Shown here: in pieces, positions 1 through 5,255 of the stretch | Layout: each line of letters starts with the position of its first letter | How positions within the stretch are numbered: the stretch's first letter is position 1 | DNA from: Flavobacteriaceae bacterium | GTDB taxonomy: Bacteria; Bacteroidota; Bacteroidia; Flavobacteriales; Flavobacteriaceae | Assembly (NCBI GenBank): GCA_016763595.1 | Contig: JAESTN010000336.1 | Location: 1-5,255 of the forward strand | DNA: 5,255 bases | Direction of reading: 5' to 3' | Program-made: the position numbers and the translations under genes | Notes under the pieces: model-generated | Told to the model about the DNA's origin: nothing | Seen by the model: the letters and a program-made list of their open reading frames with translations, nothing else | Database searches by the model: none

Positions 1-120
1 ACACATACTGTGTTTAGTGAGTTTAAACTTGAAGATGTACATGAACACAGTCTTTATGATTTCAATGCTACTTTAAAGCCCTATGTTACTTTAGGGATAA
101 AGTTCAATCCATTTAGATAG
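1..120 (+). CDS. C-terminal end of a probable TonB-dependent outer-membrane receptor (partial)
   Basis: Frame 1 is open from the first base of the window to a TAG at 118-120, giving 39 residues that end LKPYVTLGIKFNPFR. Alternating hydrophobic and polar residues closing on an aromatic residue near the C-terminus are typical of the last strand of an outer-membrane beta-barrel. Flavobacterial TonB-dependent receptors commonly end with a similar 'PYVTxGIKFNF'-like strand. Only the final one or two strands are visible, so neither the plug domain nor the substrate can be judged, and another barrel family is possible. It lies directly upstream of, and in the same direction as, a degenerate membrane ORF and a Dph6-like ATP pyrophosphatase. 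This suggests the three belong to one transcription unit, possibly an uptake locus. That functional link is inference. Confidence 0.55.
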   Translation, partial: THTVFSEFKLEDVHEHSLYDFNATLKPYVTLGIKFNPFR

Positions 121-131
121 TTTTAGAAGTA

Positions 132-505
132 ATGAGAACGGATAAAGTCTCTTTTGATAACGTTATGGCCTTCATGTTTTATGGTAGGAATTCTGACTTT
201 TTTTGTTGAACGTTTTTTGAAAAATACCGTGCTAATAAAGGCAAGCTGTTTTAGCATTTCACTGCCAACCTTAATCAGCCTTTTTTTAAGGCAACTGGTT
301 GGTTGGCACTTGAAAATGTATCGCGCTTTTCCTAGAAATAAATACCTAAGCGTATTGCTATGGATAGGGTTGATACTCTGTATTGCTTTGTGCATTATTT
401 TTGGAATTCGTTTACGGAACGCTCGCTATCTATTTATGGCTAGAAAGAAGTGGACCTTTTAAAGGAGTATTGTTTTCTTTTTGTGTAGCAATTGTCTATT
501 TTTGA
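132..505 (+). pseudogene. Possible frameshifted small membrane protein of unknown function
   Basis: No intact long ORF fills this gap, but hydrophobic coding-like sequence runs through it in two phases. The first phase is open from 136 to 462 (ATG at 181, TTG at 154). It encodes segments such as LITLWPSCFMVGILTFFV, KASCFSISLPTLISLFL and YLSVLLWIGLILCIALCIIF. Near 397-404, at a T-run followed by GG, the phase one base further on takes over with LEFVYGTLAIYLWLERSGPF and GVLFSFCVAIVYF. It stops with TGA at 503-505, four bases before the ATG of the next gene. Joined, this would be about 110-123 residues with four or five membrane segments, basic loops and a natural operon end. T-runs at 198-204, 213-218 and 281-287 are other places where an indel could occur. 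An ATG at 132 is in a third phase and would need a second shift to join. I do not recognise the family. It could be a decaying gene, a sequencing indel or chance hydrophobic ORFs. Confidence 0.4.
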
Positions 506-509
506 GCGT

Positions 510-1235
510 ATGAAAAAAACGTATTTCAATTGGTCTTCAGGCAAGGATTCAGCATTGGCATTGTATAAAATGCTACAAGACAAAGACTATACTATAGACT
601 TGTTAATTACCAATGTAAACAAAGAGTTTGAACGTGTTTCAATGCATGGTTTACATGAAAGCTTGTTAGATAAACAAGCAGAAAGTGTTGGGATTCCACT
701 ACAGAAAAACTATTTCCCTGCAGATGTTACCATGGACTTGTATAATCAATTGATGCAAGAAAAAATGGAAACCTTAGTAGCTCAAAACTATACACACGCA
801 ATTTTTGGAGATATCTTTTTAGAAGATTTAAAAAAGTACAGAGAAACAAAATTGGCAGAAGTTGGTATAAAAGGAGTATTTCCGCTATGGAAAAATGACA
901 CAAAAAAAGTACTGCAAGAATTCTTAGCACTCGGTTTTAAAGCAATTACAGTTTGTGTAAATGCAAGGTTGTTAGGAGAGGAGTTTGTAGGGAGAGTAAT
1001 TGACCAACAATTTATTGATGACTTGCCCGAAAACGTTGATATTTGTGGAGAAAACGGTGAATTTCACACCTTTGTTTTTGATGGTCCACTCTTTAGATTC
1101 CCTATTGATTTTGAAATCGGAGAGAAGGTTTTAAAATCATATACATTGCATGATGATGACGATGATAACTGTCATCAATCAAAAAACACAAATTACGACA
1201 CCAGTTTTTGGTATTGTGATTTGAAGTTAACATAA
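510..1235 (+). CDS. Dph6-family (diphthine-ammonia-ligase-like) ATP pyrophosphatase
   Basis: This 241-residue protein belongs to the Dph6/MJ0570-type N-type ATP pyrophosphatases (adenine nucleotide alpha-hydrolase fold). The PP-loop SSGKDS at residues 9-14 binds ATP. FGDIFLEDLKKYRE at 99-112 and GENGEFHTFVFDGP at 180-193 are the family's other hallmark motifs. In archaea and eukaryotes these enzymes amidate diphthine on elongation factor 2. Bacterial EF-G lacks diphthamide, so the substrate here is unknown and 'diphthine-ammonia ligase' should not be taken literally. The protein is cytosolic: it has no signal peptide or membrane segment. The ATG at 510 is preferred over an in-frame TTG at 492, because the PP-loop then sits at the usual distance from the N-terminus and the start follows the TGA at 503-505. 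The tail has five consecutive Asp (215-219), then NCHQ and a final FWYCDL. It is probably co-transcribed with the genes upstream and ends at the hairpin terminator that starts at its stop codon. Confidence 0.92.
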   Translation: MKKTYFNWSSGKDSALALYKMLQDKDYTIDLLITNVNKEFERVSMHGLHESLLDKQAESVGIPLQKNYFPADVTMDLYNQLMQEKMETLVAQNYTHAIFGDIFLEDLKKYRETKLAEVGIKGVFPLWKNDTKKVLQEFLALGFKAITVCVNARLLGEEFVGRVIDQQFIDDLPENVDICGENGEFHTFVFDGPLFRFPIDFEIGEKVLKSYTLHDDDDDNCHQSKNTNYDTSFWYCDLKLT

Positions 1236-1262
1236 AAAAGCCTGCAAATAGCAGGCTTTTTT
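1234..1262. terminator. Bidirectional intrinsic terminator at a convergent gene end
   Basis: A GCCTGC / GCAGGC stem (1240-1245 and 1251-1256) with an AAATA loop is flanked by six A (1234-1239) and six T (1257-1262). The A and T runs can extend the stem, and they give a U-tract when the region is transcribed in either direction. It overlaps the stop codon of the pyrophosphatase gene and lies about 54 bases past the stop of the opposing peptidase gene, so it can end both transcripts. Confidence 0.9.
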
Positions 1263-1277
1263 GTTTTGTAATAGCGT

Positions 1278-1317
1278 TGTCATTTCAAAACTCATTTCGA
1301 AATGACATTTGAGTTTT
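1278..1317. repeat. Second palindromic element at the convergent junction, with two alternative foldings
   Basis: TGTCATTTC (1278-1286) pairs perfectly with GAAATGACA (1299-1307) across a 12-base loop. The same right arm also forms the perfect palindrome TCATTTCGAAATGA (1292-1305). AAAACTC (1287-1293) can in addition pair with GAGTTTT (1311-1317). These foldings are mutually exclusive in part. The element sits between the strong terminator and the peptidase stop codon, so it may help protect or end the peptidase mRNA 3' end. It lacks a GC-rich stem and may have no function. Confidence 0.4.
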
Positions 1318-3805
1318 ATAATTTCTTCATGCTTGGGTTTGCAAAGAACAACGCATTTGCAAAGAACAATTTCCCATTATCCCAAAAGGCTCTAAACAGC
1401 GGATTGTCTATCATGTAAATAACACTTCCTCTACCAATATTTTCTTCTCCAAAGATCAGTGATTTTGTTAGGTCATCTATTGCGTTGCTCCCAGTGAATC
1501 CAGAGTACGCAGCATTGTTCTCTAAACGAACAACATTGTATCCGTTTTCTAAATATTTGTACGATTTAGCGCCTTGCTTTAAGGTAAAATAAGAAGTACC
1601 ATACCCAAAGCCTAAAGGATGTGAATTGTCAATATTTGTCTTAAAAATTGCACCCGTAATACTGCCTTTAATACGGTCTCTTTCTAAATCTTCATAATTT
1701 ATTAATTCCACCTCTTTGTCAGATTTATCTTTATCGTCAGAAGAAGATTTAGATTTTAACCCAAAGCCTTTTTTGTCAGCAAAAATACGATTGGCACCGC
1801 CAATAGCAATAACCTTTCCTCCTTTACGAATCCAAGACTTTAACCCATCTAATTTACTTTTACTAAAAAGACTGCCGTAATATCCATTCGGAATAACCAA
1901 TGTGTGGTAGTTGTCTAATATATTAGCAGAAAAATCATCGGTGTTAATTGCTGTATACGGATAGTTAATTTCTTGTTCGAAGAAATATTGAACCTCACCA
2001 TAACTCAAAGAAGAAGTTTTATCTCCAGAAAGCACTGCGATTTTTTGATTCTTAATTTCTCTTACATCAGAAGACCCCATATCTGGACCTTTGTCTGAAA
2101 ATCCAGAATTGATGGTGCTAACATGTTTGGAATGTTTGTTAGCAATGGTAACTACTGCATCGTCAAAGCTTTTAATATGCTTATTGTCCCCTCTAGTAAT
2201 TAGTAAAGACCCAGCTTTTAGATTCTGACCACTATTTGTCATCTCTTTTCTTGTAAAGCGAACTCTAAAGTTTTGCTGTAATAAGTCACCTAATAATTTA
2301 CTGTCAGAAATATGATTCCATTCAAAAGTATAAGCATAGGCATTTCTGTTTGGAGTAGAAGCAGTCGTATTTAAATGCATAGGGCTACTTGCAACTAATT
2401 TTTCACTAGCAATGGCTTTAAATCCGTATGCGTATGGTAAAGACCAAGCAGTAATGTCATAGGTAATAGAATCACTTAATTTTGCTACGGGTTCAAACAA
2501 TGCTTTTACCAATCTTCCTTTAGGTTGGTCTGTAGAAACTACCAAATCACTAGAAGAAGTTTTCATACTTCCTTTTGAGCGTGTATCGTACTTATAACCG
2601 CTTACATTTTTTCCGTTTGCGGTACCGTATTTAATTTCATGTTTGTCTAATAATGCAATCAATGCATTTGTTTTGCTCTTGTTTCCTTTTAATACATAAC
2701 TTTTATATTTAAAGTCATTGTCATGAAAGTACTTTTTAAATTCACTGTTGAGTTTCGCCGTGTTTTTAGAGGCCATTTCTACAGTTGATATTCCAGAAGT
2801 TGTGTGATGAATCAAACGATCCCATAACGTTAATACTTCTCCATCTCTTTTGGTAATTCCTAATCCGGCTCTTCCATGTCCAGCTTGTTCATAGGTCATT
2901 CCAATTCCACCAACATAGGTTGGGTAGGTGTCTCCATAACTAGGGTATAATAAGTCGAAGCTCTCTTTTGTAAAATAATACCATCCGTTTTTATCGAAAT
3001 ATTTAGCATGGTTTTTTCCGATTTGAGTTTGGAATTCACGTTGCCAGTCTGTAATTACCTCATGATACGGTTCAACTGCCGGTGCAAAATAATAAGGATT
3101 GTTAATTCCTTGTTCATGAAAATCTACATGAATATGAGGCAACCATTTGTTGTATACTTTTAAACGTTGTTGCGTTTCAACCTGTGTTGCCCATGCCCAA
3201 TCTCTATTTAAGTCAAATAAATAATGATTTGGTCTTCCACTTGGCCAAGGTTCATGATGTTCTCTAGCATCTGGATTGTTATTGTTTGGTGCCGCAACTA
3301 CTTGGTTGTACCAGTTTGCATAGCGATCTCTTCCATCAGGATTGATACAAGGGTCCATAATCACCACCGTATTTTCTAAATAGGTACTGTTTTCTGTAAT
3401 TAGTTTATATAAAGTTAACATAGATGCCTCTGTAGAAGAAGCTTCATTACCGTGTACATTATAACTCAACCAAACAACAGCTTTGTCTTTTAATTCTGTA
3501 GTGTTTTCAATTCCTGCATTTGTTAAATGCTGCTTGCGAATCGTTTCTAAATTTTTGATGTTACTCGCAGAAGAAACATAAGCAACAGCCAAGGTTCTTA
3601 ACTCATTGGTCTCTCCATATTTTTGGAATTTTACTTTGTCAGAATTTTGAGCAATGTATTTGAAGTAGTCAACTACTTTATGGTGTCTTGTAAAACGAGA
3701 ACCTAATTTGTAGCCTAAAAACTCATCTGGAGTTTGTAGTTTTTGTGCGGTAAGTTGAAATGTAAGTAATGAAATGAAAATAATTAGTAATGACTTGTGC
3801 TTCAT
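1316..3805 (-). CDS. Secreted M14-family zinc carboxypeptidase-like protein with C-terminal GATase1-like domain
   Basis: This 829-residue protein is probably periplasmic or secreted. It starts with a signal peptide of about 20 residues (basic MKHK, hydrophobic core LLIIFISLLTF, likely cleavage near LTA/QK). The M14 peptidase domain spans roughly residues 30-345. HGNEASSTEA supplies the zinc ligands H118 and E121, and DFHEQG probably gives the third ligand, H230. NPDG (155-158) and DLNRDW (198-203, with N200/R201 as likely substrate-carboxylate contacts) follow family spacing, and E306 in MTYEQAG is the likely catalytic Glu. All key residues appear present, so it should be an active metallopeptidase. 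After a linker region, residues about 586-829 resemble a class I glutamine-amidotransferase-like fold, including LSYGEVQYFFEQ, TLVIPNGYYG and GGKVIAIGG. This pairing is known in large Bacteroidota M14 proteins. A Ser/Lys/Asp-rich insert (about 685-700) interrupts that domain. No C-terminal T9SS sorting domain is evident. The substrate is unknown. The gene stands alone, with its own promoter. Confidence 0.94.
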   Translation of the reverse strand: MKHKSLLIIFISLLTFQLTAQKLQTPDEFLGYKLGSRFTRHHKVVDYFKYIAQNSDKVKFQKYGETNELRTLAVAYVSSASNIKNLETIRKQHLTNAGIENTTELKDKAVVWLSYNVHGNEASSTEASMLTLYKLITENSTYLENTVVIMDPCINPDGRDRYANWYNQVVAAPNNNNPDAREHHEPWPSGRPNHYLFDLNRDWAWATQVETQQRLKVYNKWLPHIHVDFHEQGINNPYYFAPAVEPYHEVITDWQREFQTQIGKNHAKYFDKNGWYYFTKESFDLLYPSYGDTYPTYVGGIGMTYEQAGHGRAGLGITKRDGEVLTLWDRLIHHTTSGISTVEMASKNTAKLNSEFKKYFHDNDFKYKSYVLKGNKSKTNALIALLDKHEIKYGTANGKNVSGYKYDTRSKGSMKTSSSDLVVSTDQPKGRLVKALFEPVAKLSDSITYDITAWSLPYAYGFKAIASEKLVASSPMHLNTTASTPNRNAYAYTFEWNHISDSKLLGDLLQQNFRVRFTRKEMTNSGQNLKAGSLLITRGDNKHIKSFDDAVVTIANKHSKHVSTINSGFSDKGPDMGSSDVREIKNQKIAVLSGDKTSSLSYGEVQYFFEQEINYPYTAINTDDFSANILDNYHTLVIPNGYYGSLFSKSKLDGLKSWIRKGGKVIAIGGANRIFADKKGFGLKSKSSSDDKDKSDKEVELINYEDLERDRIKGSITGAIFKTNIDNSHPLGFGYGTSYFTLKQGAKSYKYLENGYNVVRLENNAAYSGFTGSNAIDDLTKSLIFGEENIGRGSVIYMIDNPLFRAFWDNGKLFFANALFFANPSMKKL

Positions 3806-3831
3806 TAGGATATTTTTTTTGATTAGATTTT

Positions 3832-3862
3832 CAAAGCTACTTGTATTTATTTAGATAACAAA
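3832..3862 (-). promoter_or_regulatory. Bacteroidota-type sigma-A promoter for the M14 peptidase gene
   Basis: On the minus strand a TTTG (-33 element, plus-strand 3859-3862) is followed after 19 bases by TAGCTTTG (plus-strand 3832-3839). This is an exact match to the Bacteroidota -7 consensus TAnnTTTG at a permitted spacing. Transcription would start a few bases downstream, leaving a leader of roughly 20 bases before the ATG at 3805. No Shine-Dalgarno sequence is seen, as is usual in this phylum. Confidence 0.7.
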
Positions 3863-3896
3863 TTTTCTTATTAGAGAAAGCGTTAAAAATTTGTTA
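3856..3896. repeat. 11-bp perfect inverted repeat over the peptidase -33 box (candidate operator)
   Basis: TAACAAATTTT (3856-3866) is matched exactly by its reverse complement AAAATTTGTTA (3886-3896), with 19 bases between them. Arm centres are 30 bp apart, close to three helical turns. The left arm contains the peptidase gene's -33 element. The layout would suit a dimeric regulator binding two half-sites. The arms are A/T-rich in an A/T-rich spacer, so chance is not excluded. Confidence 0.4.
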
Positions 3897-4048
3897 GATT
3901 AAAGTATTGGATGTGACCAACCATCAAAAAAGTGTATTTTTATACAAATATTAAAAAAGACTTTATATATGGATAGTGATTGTTGCTATGTATCTTTCGA
4001 TAAATTTCAAATTGGTTGTTTAACGCATTTAATCTAGAACTTTAATAG
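3897..4048. other. Remainder of the divergent intergenic region upstream of bshC
   Basis: This A/T-rich stretch has no convincing ORF on either strand and must hold the bshC promoter. The best -7-like match on the plus strand is TATCTTTC (3991-3998), one base off TAnnTTTG, but no TTG lies at the right distance upstream, so I do not call it. A small TGTAT-TTTT-ATACA dyad lies at 3933-3946. No tRNA, riboswitch or other RNA structure was recognised here. Confidence 0.5.
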
Positions 4049-5255
4049 ATGAAAGTTACGCAGATCCCATTTCAAAAAACTGGTTTTTTCTCAAAAACCA
4101 TGGCTGATTACTTAGAACAAAAAGAATCAATAAAACCATTTTATAATAATTACCCAGATAGCAATGGATTTAAAAAGCAGATAGAAGAAAAAGGCAACTC
4201 CTTTTCTAAGGCCCATCGAAAGGTGCTGGTTGCTGCTTTGCAAAGCCAATACACTACTGTTGATGTTTCTGAAGAAACACAAGCGAATATTGATCGCTTG
4301 ATACATTCAAATACTTTTACAGTAACTACTGGACATCAATTAAACTTGTTTACTGGGCCATTATATTTCTTATACAAAATTATTTCAGCGATCAACTTGG
4401 CAGAGGAATTAAGTGTGCAATTTCCAACAAGTAATTTTGTGCCTGTGTATTGGATGGCTACAGAAGATCATGATTTTGATGAAATTAATTATTTCAATTT
4501 TAGAAATAATAAGGTACAATGGAAAAGACCAGATGGTGGAGCCGTTGGGCATTTTGATACCCAAGGACTACAAGACGTATTTGAACAGTTTTCTCAACAA
4601 TTAGGAACTTCAAGGAATGCAGCATTTTTAAAGAACTTATTCGAAGAAGGGTATGTAAATAATGATACTTTAACAGGTGCTACTAGGTATATTGCGAATC
4701 AATTATTTTCTAAATATGGTTTGGTAATTATTGATGGAGATGATAAAGACTTAAAGCAATTATATACACCTATTGTAGCAAAAGAATTAACAGAACAAAC
4801 TTCTTATAAAGCGGTTTCAAAAACAATTTCAGCTTTAGAAAAATCATATAAGATTCAGGTAAATCCAAGAGAAATCAATCAATTTTATTTGAGTGAAAAT
4901 TCTAGAGAGCGTATTCTTAAAGAAGGTGATAAATATGTTGTAAACAATACTTCAATATCTTGGAGTACAAGTGAGATACTTAAAGAAGTCAATGACTTCC
5001 CGGAAAATTTCAGCCCAAATGTAATCATGCGACCTTTGTATCAAGAAGTTATTTTACCAAACCTGGCATATATTGGTGGTGGAGGTGAATTGGCGTATTG
5101 GTTTGAATTGAAAGATTATTTTAAAGAAGTAAACATTCCTTTTCCAATACTATTGTTACGTAATTCGGTACAAGTCATTTCAACGAAACAACAAAAGAAA
5201 CTCGATAGTTTGAATATCTCACATCAAGAATTATTTTTAAAACTAAACGATTTAT
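4049..5255 (+). CDS. bshC: Bacillithiol biosynthesis cysteine-adding enzyme BshC (partial, 3' end beyond window)
   Basis: The first 402 codons of an open frame run to the window edge. The family is usually about 530 residues, so roughly the last quarter is missing. BshC performs the final step of bacillithiol synthesis in the cytoplasm, joining L-cysteine to the glucosaminyl-malate made by BshA and BshB. The N-terminus MKVTQIPFQKTGFFSK, TTGHQLNLFTGPLYFLYK (residues 93-110), VPVYWMATEDHDFDEI (131-146), and MRPLYQEVILPNLAYIGGGG (327-346) followed by ELAYWFELKDYF are characteristic conserved blocks of the family. The Rossmann-like catalytic core is therefore largely present, while the C-terminal coiled-coil region lies outside. 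An in-frame TAG at 4046-4048 abuts the ATG, which fixes the start at 4049. No Shine-Dalgarno sequence is visible. The gene is transcribed away from the peptidase gene, from an unidentified promoter. bshA and bshB are not in the window, as expected where bsh genes are scattered. Confidence 0.95.
   Translation, partial: MKVTQIPFQKTGFFSKTMADYLEQKESIKPFYNNYPDSNGFKKQIEEKGNSFSKAHRKVLVAALQSQYTTVDVSEETQANIDRLIHSNTFTVTTGHQLNLFTGPLYFLYKIISAINLAEELSVQFPTSNFVPVYWMATEDHDFDEINYFNFRNNKVQWKRPDGGAVGHFDTQGLQDVFEQFSQQLGTSRNAAFLKNLFEEGYVNNDTLTGATRYIANQLFSKYGLVIIDGDDKDLKQLYTPIVAKELTEQTSYKAVSKTISALEKSYKIQVNPREINQFYLSENSRERILKEGDKYVVNNTSISWSTSEILKEVNDFPENFSPNVIMRPLYQEVILPNLAYIGGGGELAYWFELKDYFKEVNIPFPILLLRNSVQVISTKQQKKLDSLNISHQELFLKLNDL

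Noticed and set aside
123..395. A 90-residue minus-strand ORF opposite the degenerate membrane region
   Set aside because: Its product is rich in Lys/Arg with no recognisable motif, it opposes the direction of both neighbours, and the opposite strand gives a more protein-like hydrophobic pattern that ends at an operon junction.
492..509. TTG at 492 as the start of the Dph6-like gene
   Set aside because: It would overlap the upstream frame ending at 505 and add six residues (LSIFER) not expected before the family's N-terminal strand. ATG at 510 gives the normal distance to the PP-loop.
727..930. A 67-residue minus-strand ORF
   Set aside because: It lies entirely within the Dph6-like coding sequence, which has clear motifs on the other strand.
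3663..3678. Near-palindrome AAGTAGTCAACTACTT
   Set aside because: It lies inside the peptidase coding sequence (codons for VDYF) far from any promoter or gene end. A short dyad in coding DNA is likely chance.
3933..3946. TGTAT-TTTT-ATACA hairpin upstream of bshC
   Set aside because: A five-pair A/T-rich stem is too weak for a terminator and is expected by chance in a spacer of this composition.
3991..3998. TATCTTTC as the -7 box of a bshC promoter
   Set aside because: It is one mismatch from TAnnTTTG and no TTG lies about 17-23 bases upstream; the nearest TTG is only 5 bases away.
4413..4604. A 63-residue plus-strand ORF
   Set aside because: It is an out-of-frame reading inside bshC, whose own frame carries the conserved blocks VPVYWMATEDHDFDEI and GGGGELAYW.

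Overview
The window looks like chromosomal DNA from a marine-type member of the Flavobacteriaceae (Bacteroidota). It is A/T-rich, start codons lack Shine-Dalgarno sequences, and one promoter matches the Bacteroidota TTTG(-33)/TAnnTTTG(-7) pattern. The gene content also fits: the C-terminal end of a probable outer-membrane barrel, a Dph6-type ATP pyrophosphatase with a FWYCDL-like tail, a large secreted M14 peptidase and the bacillithiol enzyme BshC. Genus and species cannot be read from this alone.

Layout: (1) 1-120, + strand, the last 39 codons of a probable TonB-dependent receptor. (2) 121-509, a stretch with no intact long gene. It holds hydrophobic reading frame in two phases that together look like a small multi-pass membrane protein broken by a +1 frameshift near 397-404, ending 4 bases before the next start codon. 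(3) 510-1235, + strand, a Dph6-family ATP pyrophosphatase. (4) 1234-1317, a convergent junction with a strong bidirectional hairpin terminator and a second palindromic element. (5) 1316-3805, - strand, an 829-residue secreted M14 metallocarboxypeptidase-like protein with a C-terminal GATase1-like domain. (6) 3806-4048, a divergent intergenic region with a good promoter for the peptidase and an 11-bp inverted repeat over its -33 box. (7) 4049 to the window end, + strand, bshC, cut off after 402 codons.

How they fit together: the receptor, the broken membrane ORF and the pyrophosphatase run in one direction with almost no spacing and share one terminator, so they are probably one transcription unit, perhaps tied to outer-membrane uptake of a cofactor or metal (inference). 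The peptidase and bshC are monocistronic-looking neighbours transcribed away from each other, with unrelated roles (extracytoplasmic peptide processing; cytoplasmic thiol redox buffer). No mobile element, CRISPR array, tRNA or rRNA was seen. Most of the window is ordinary core-genome content. The points that merit checking are the frameshifted membrane ORF, the inverted repeat at the peptidase promoter and the Dph6-like enzyme of unassigned function.
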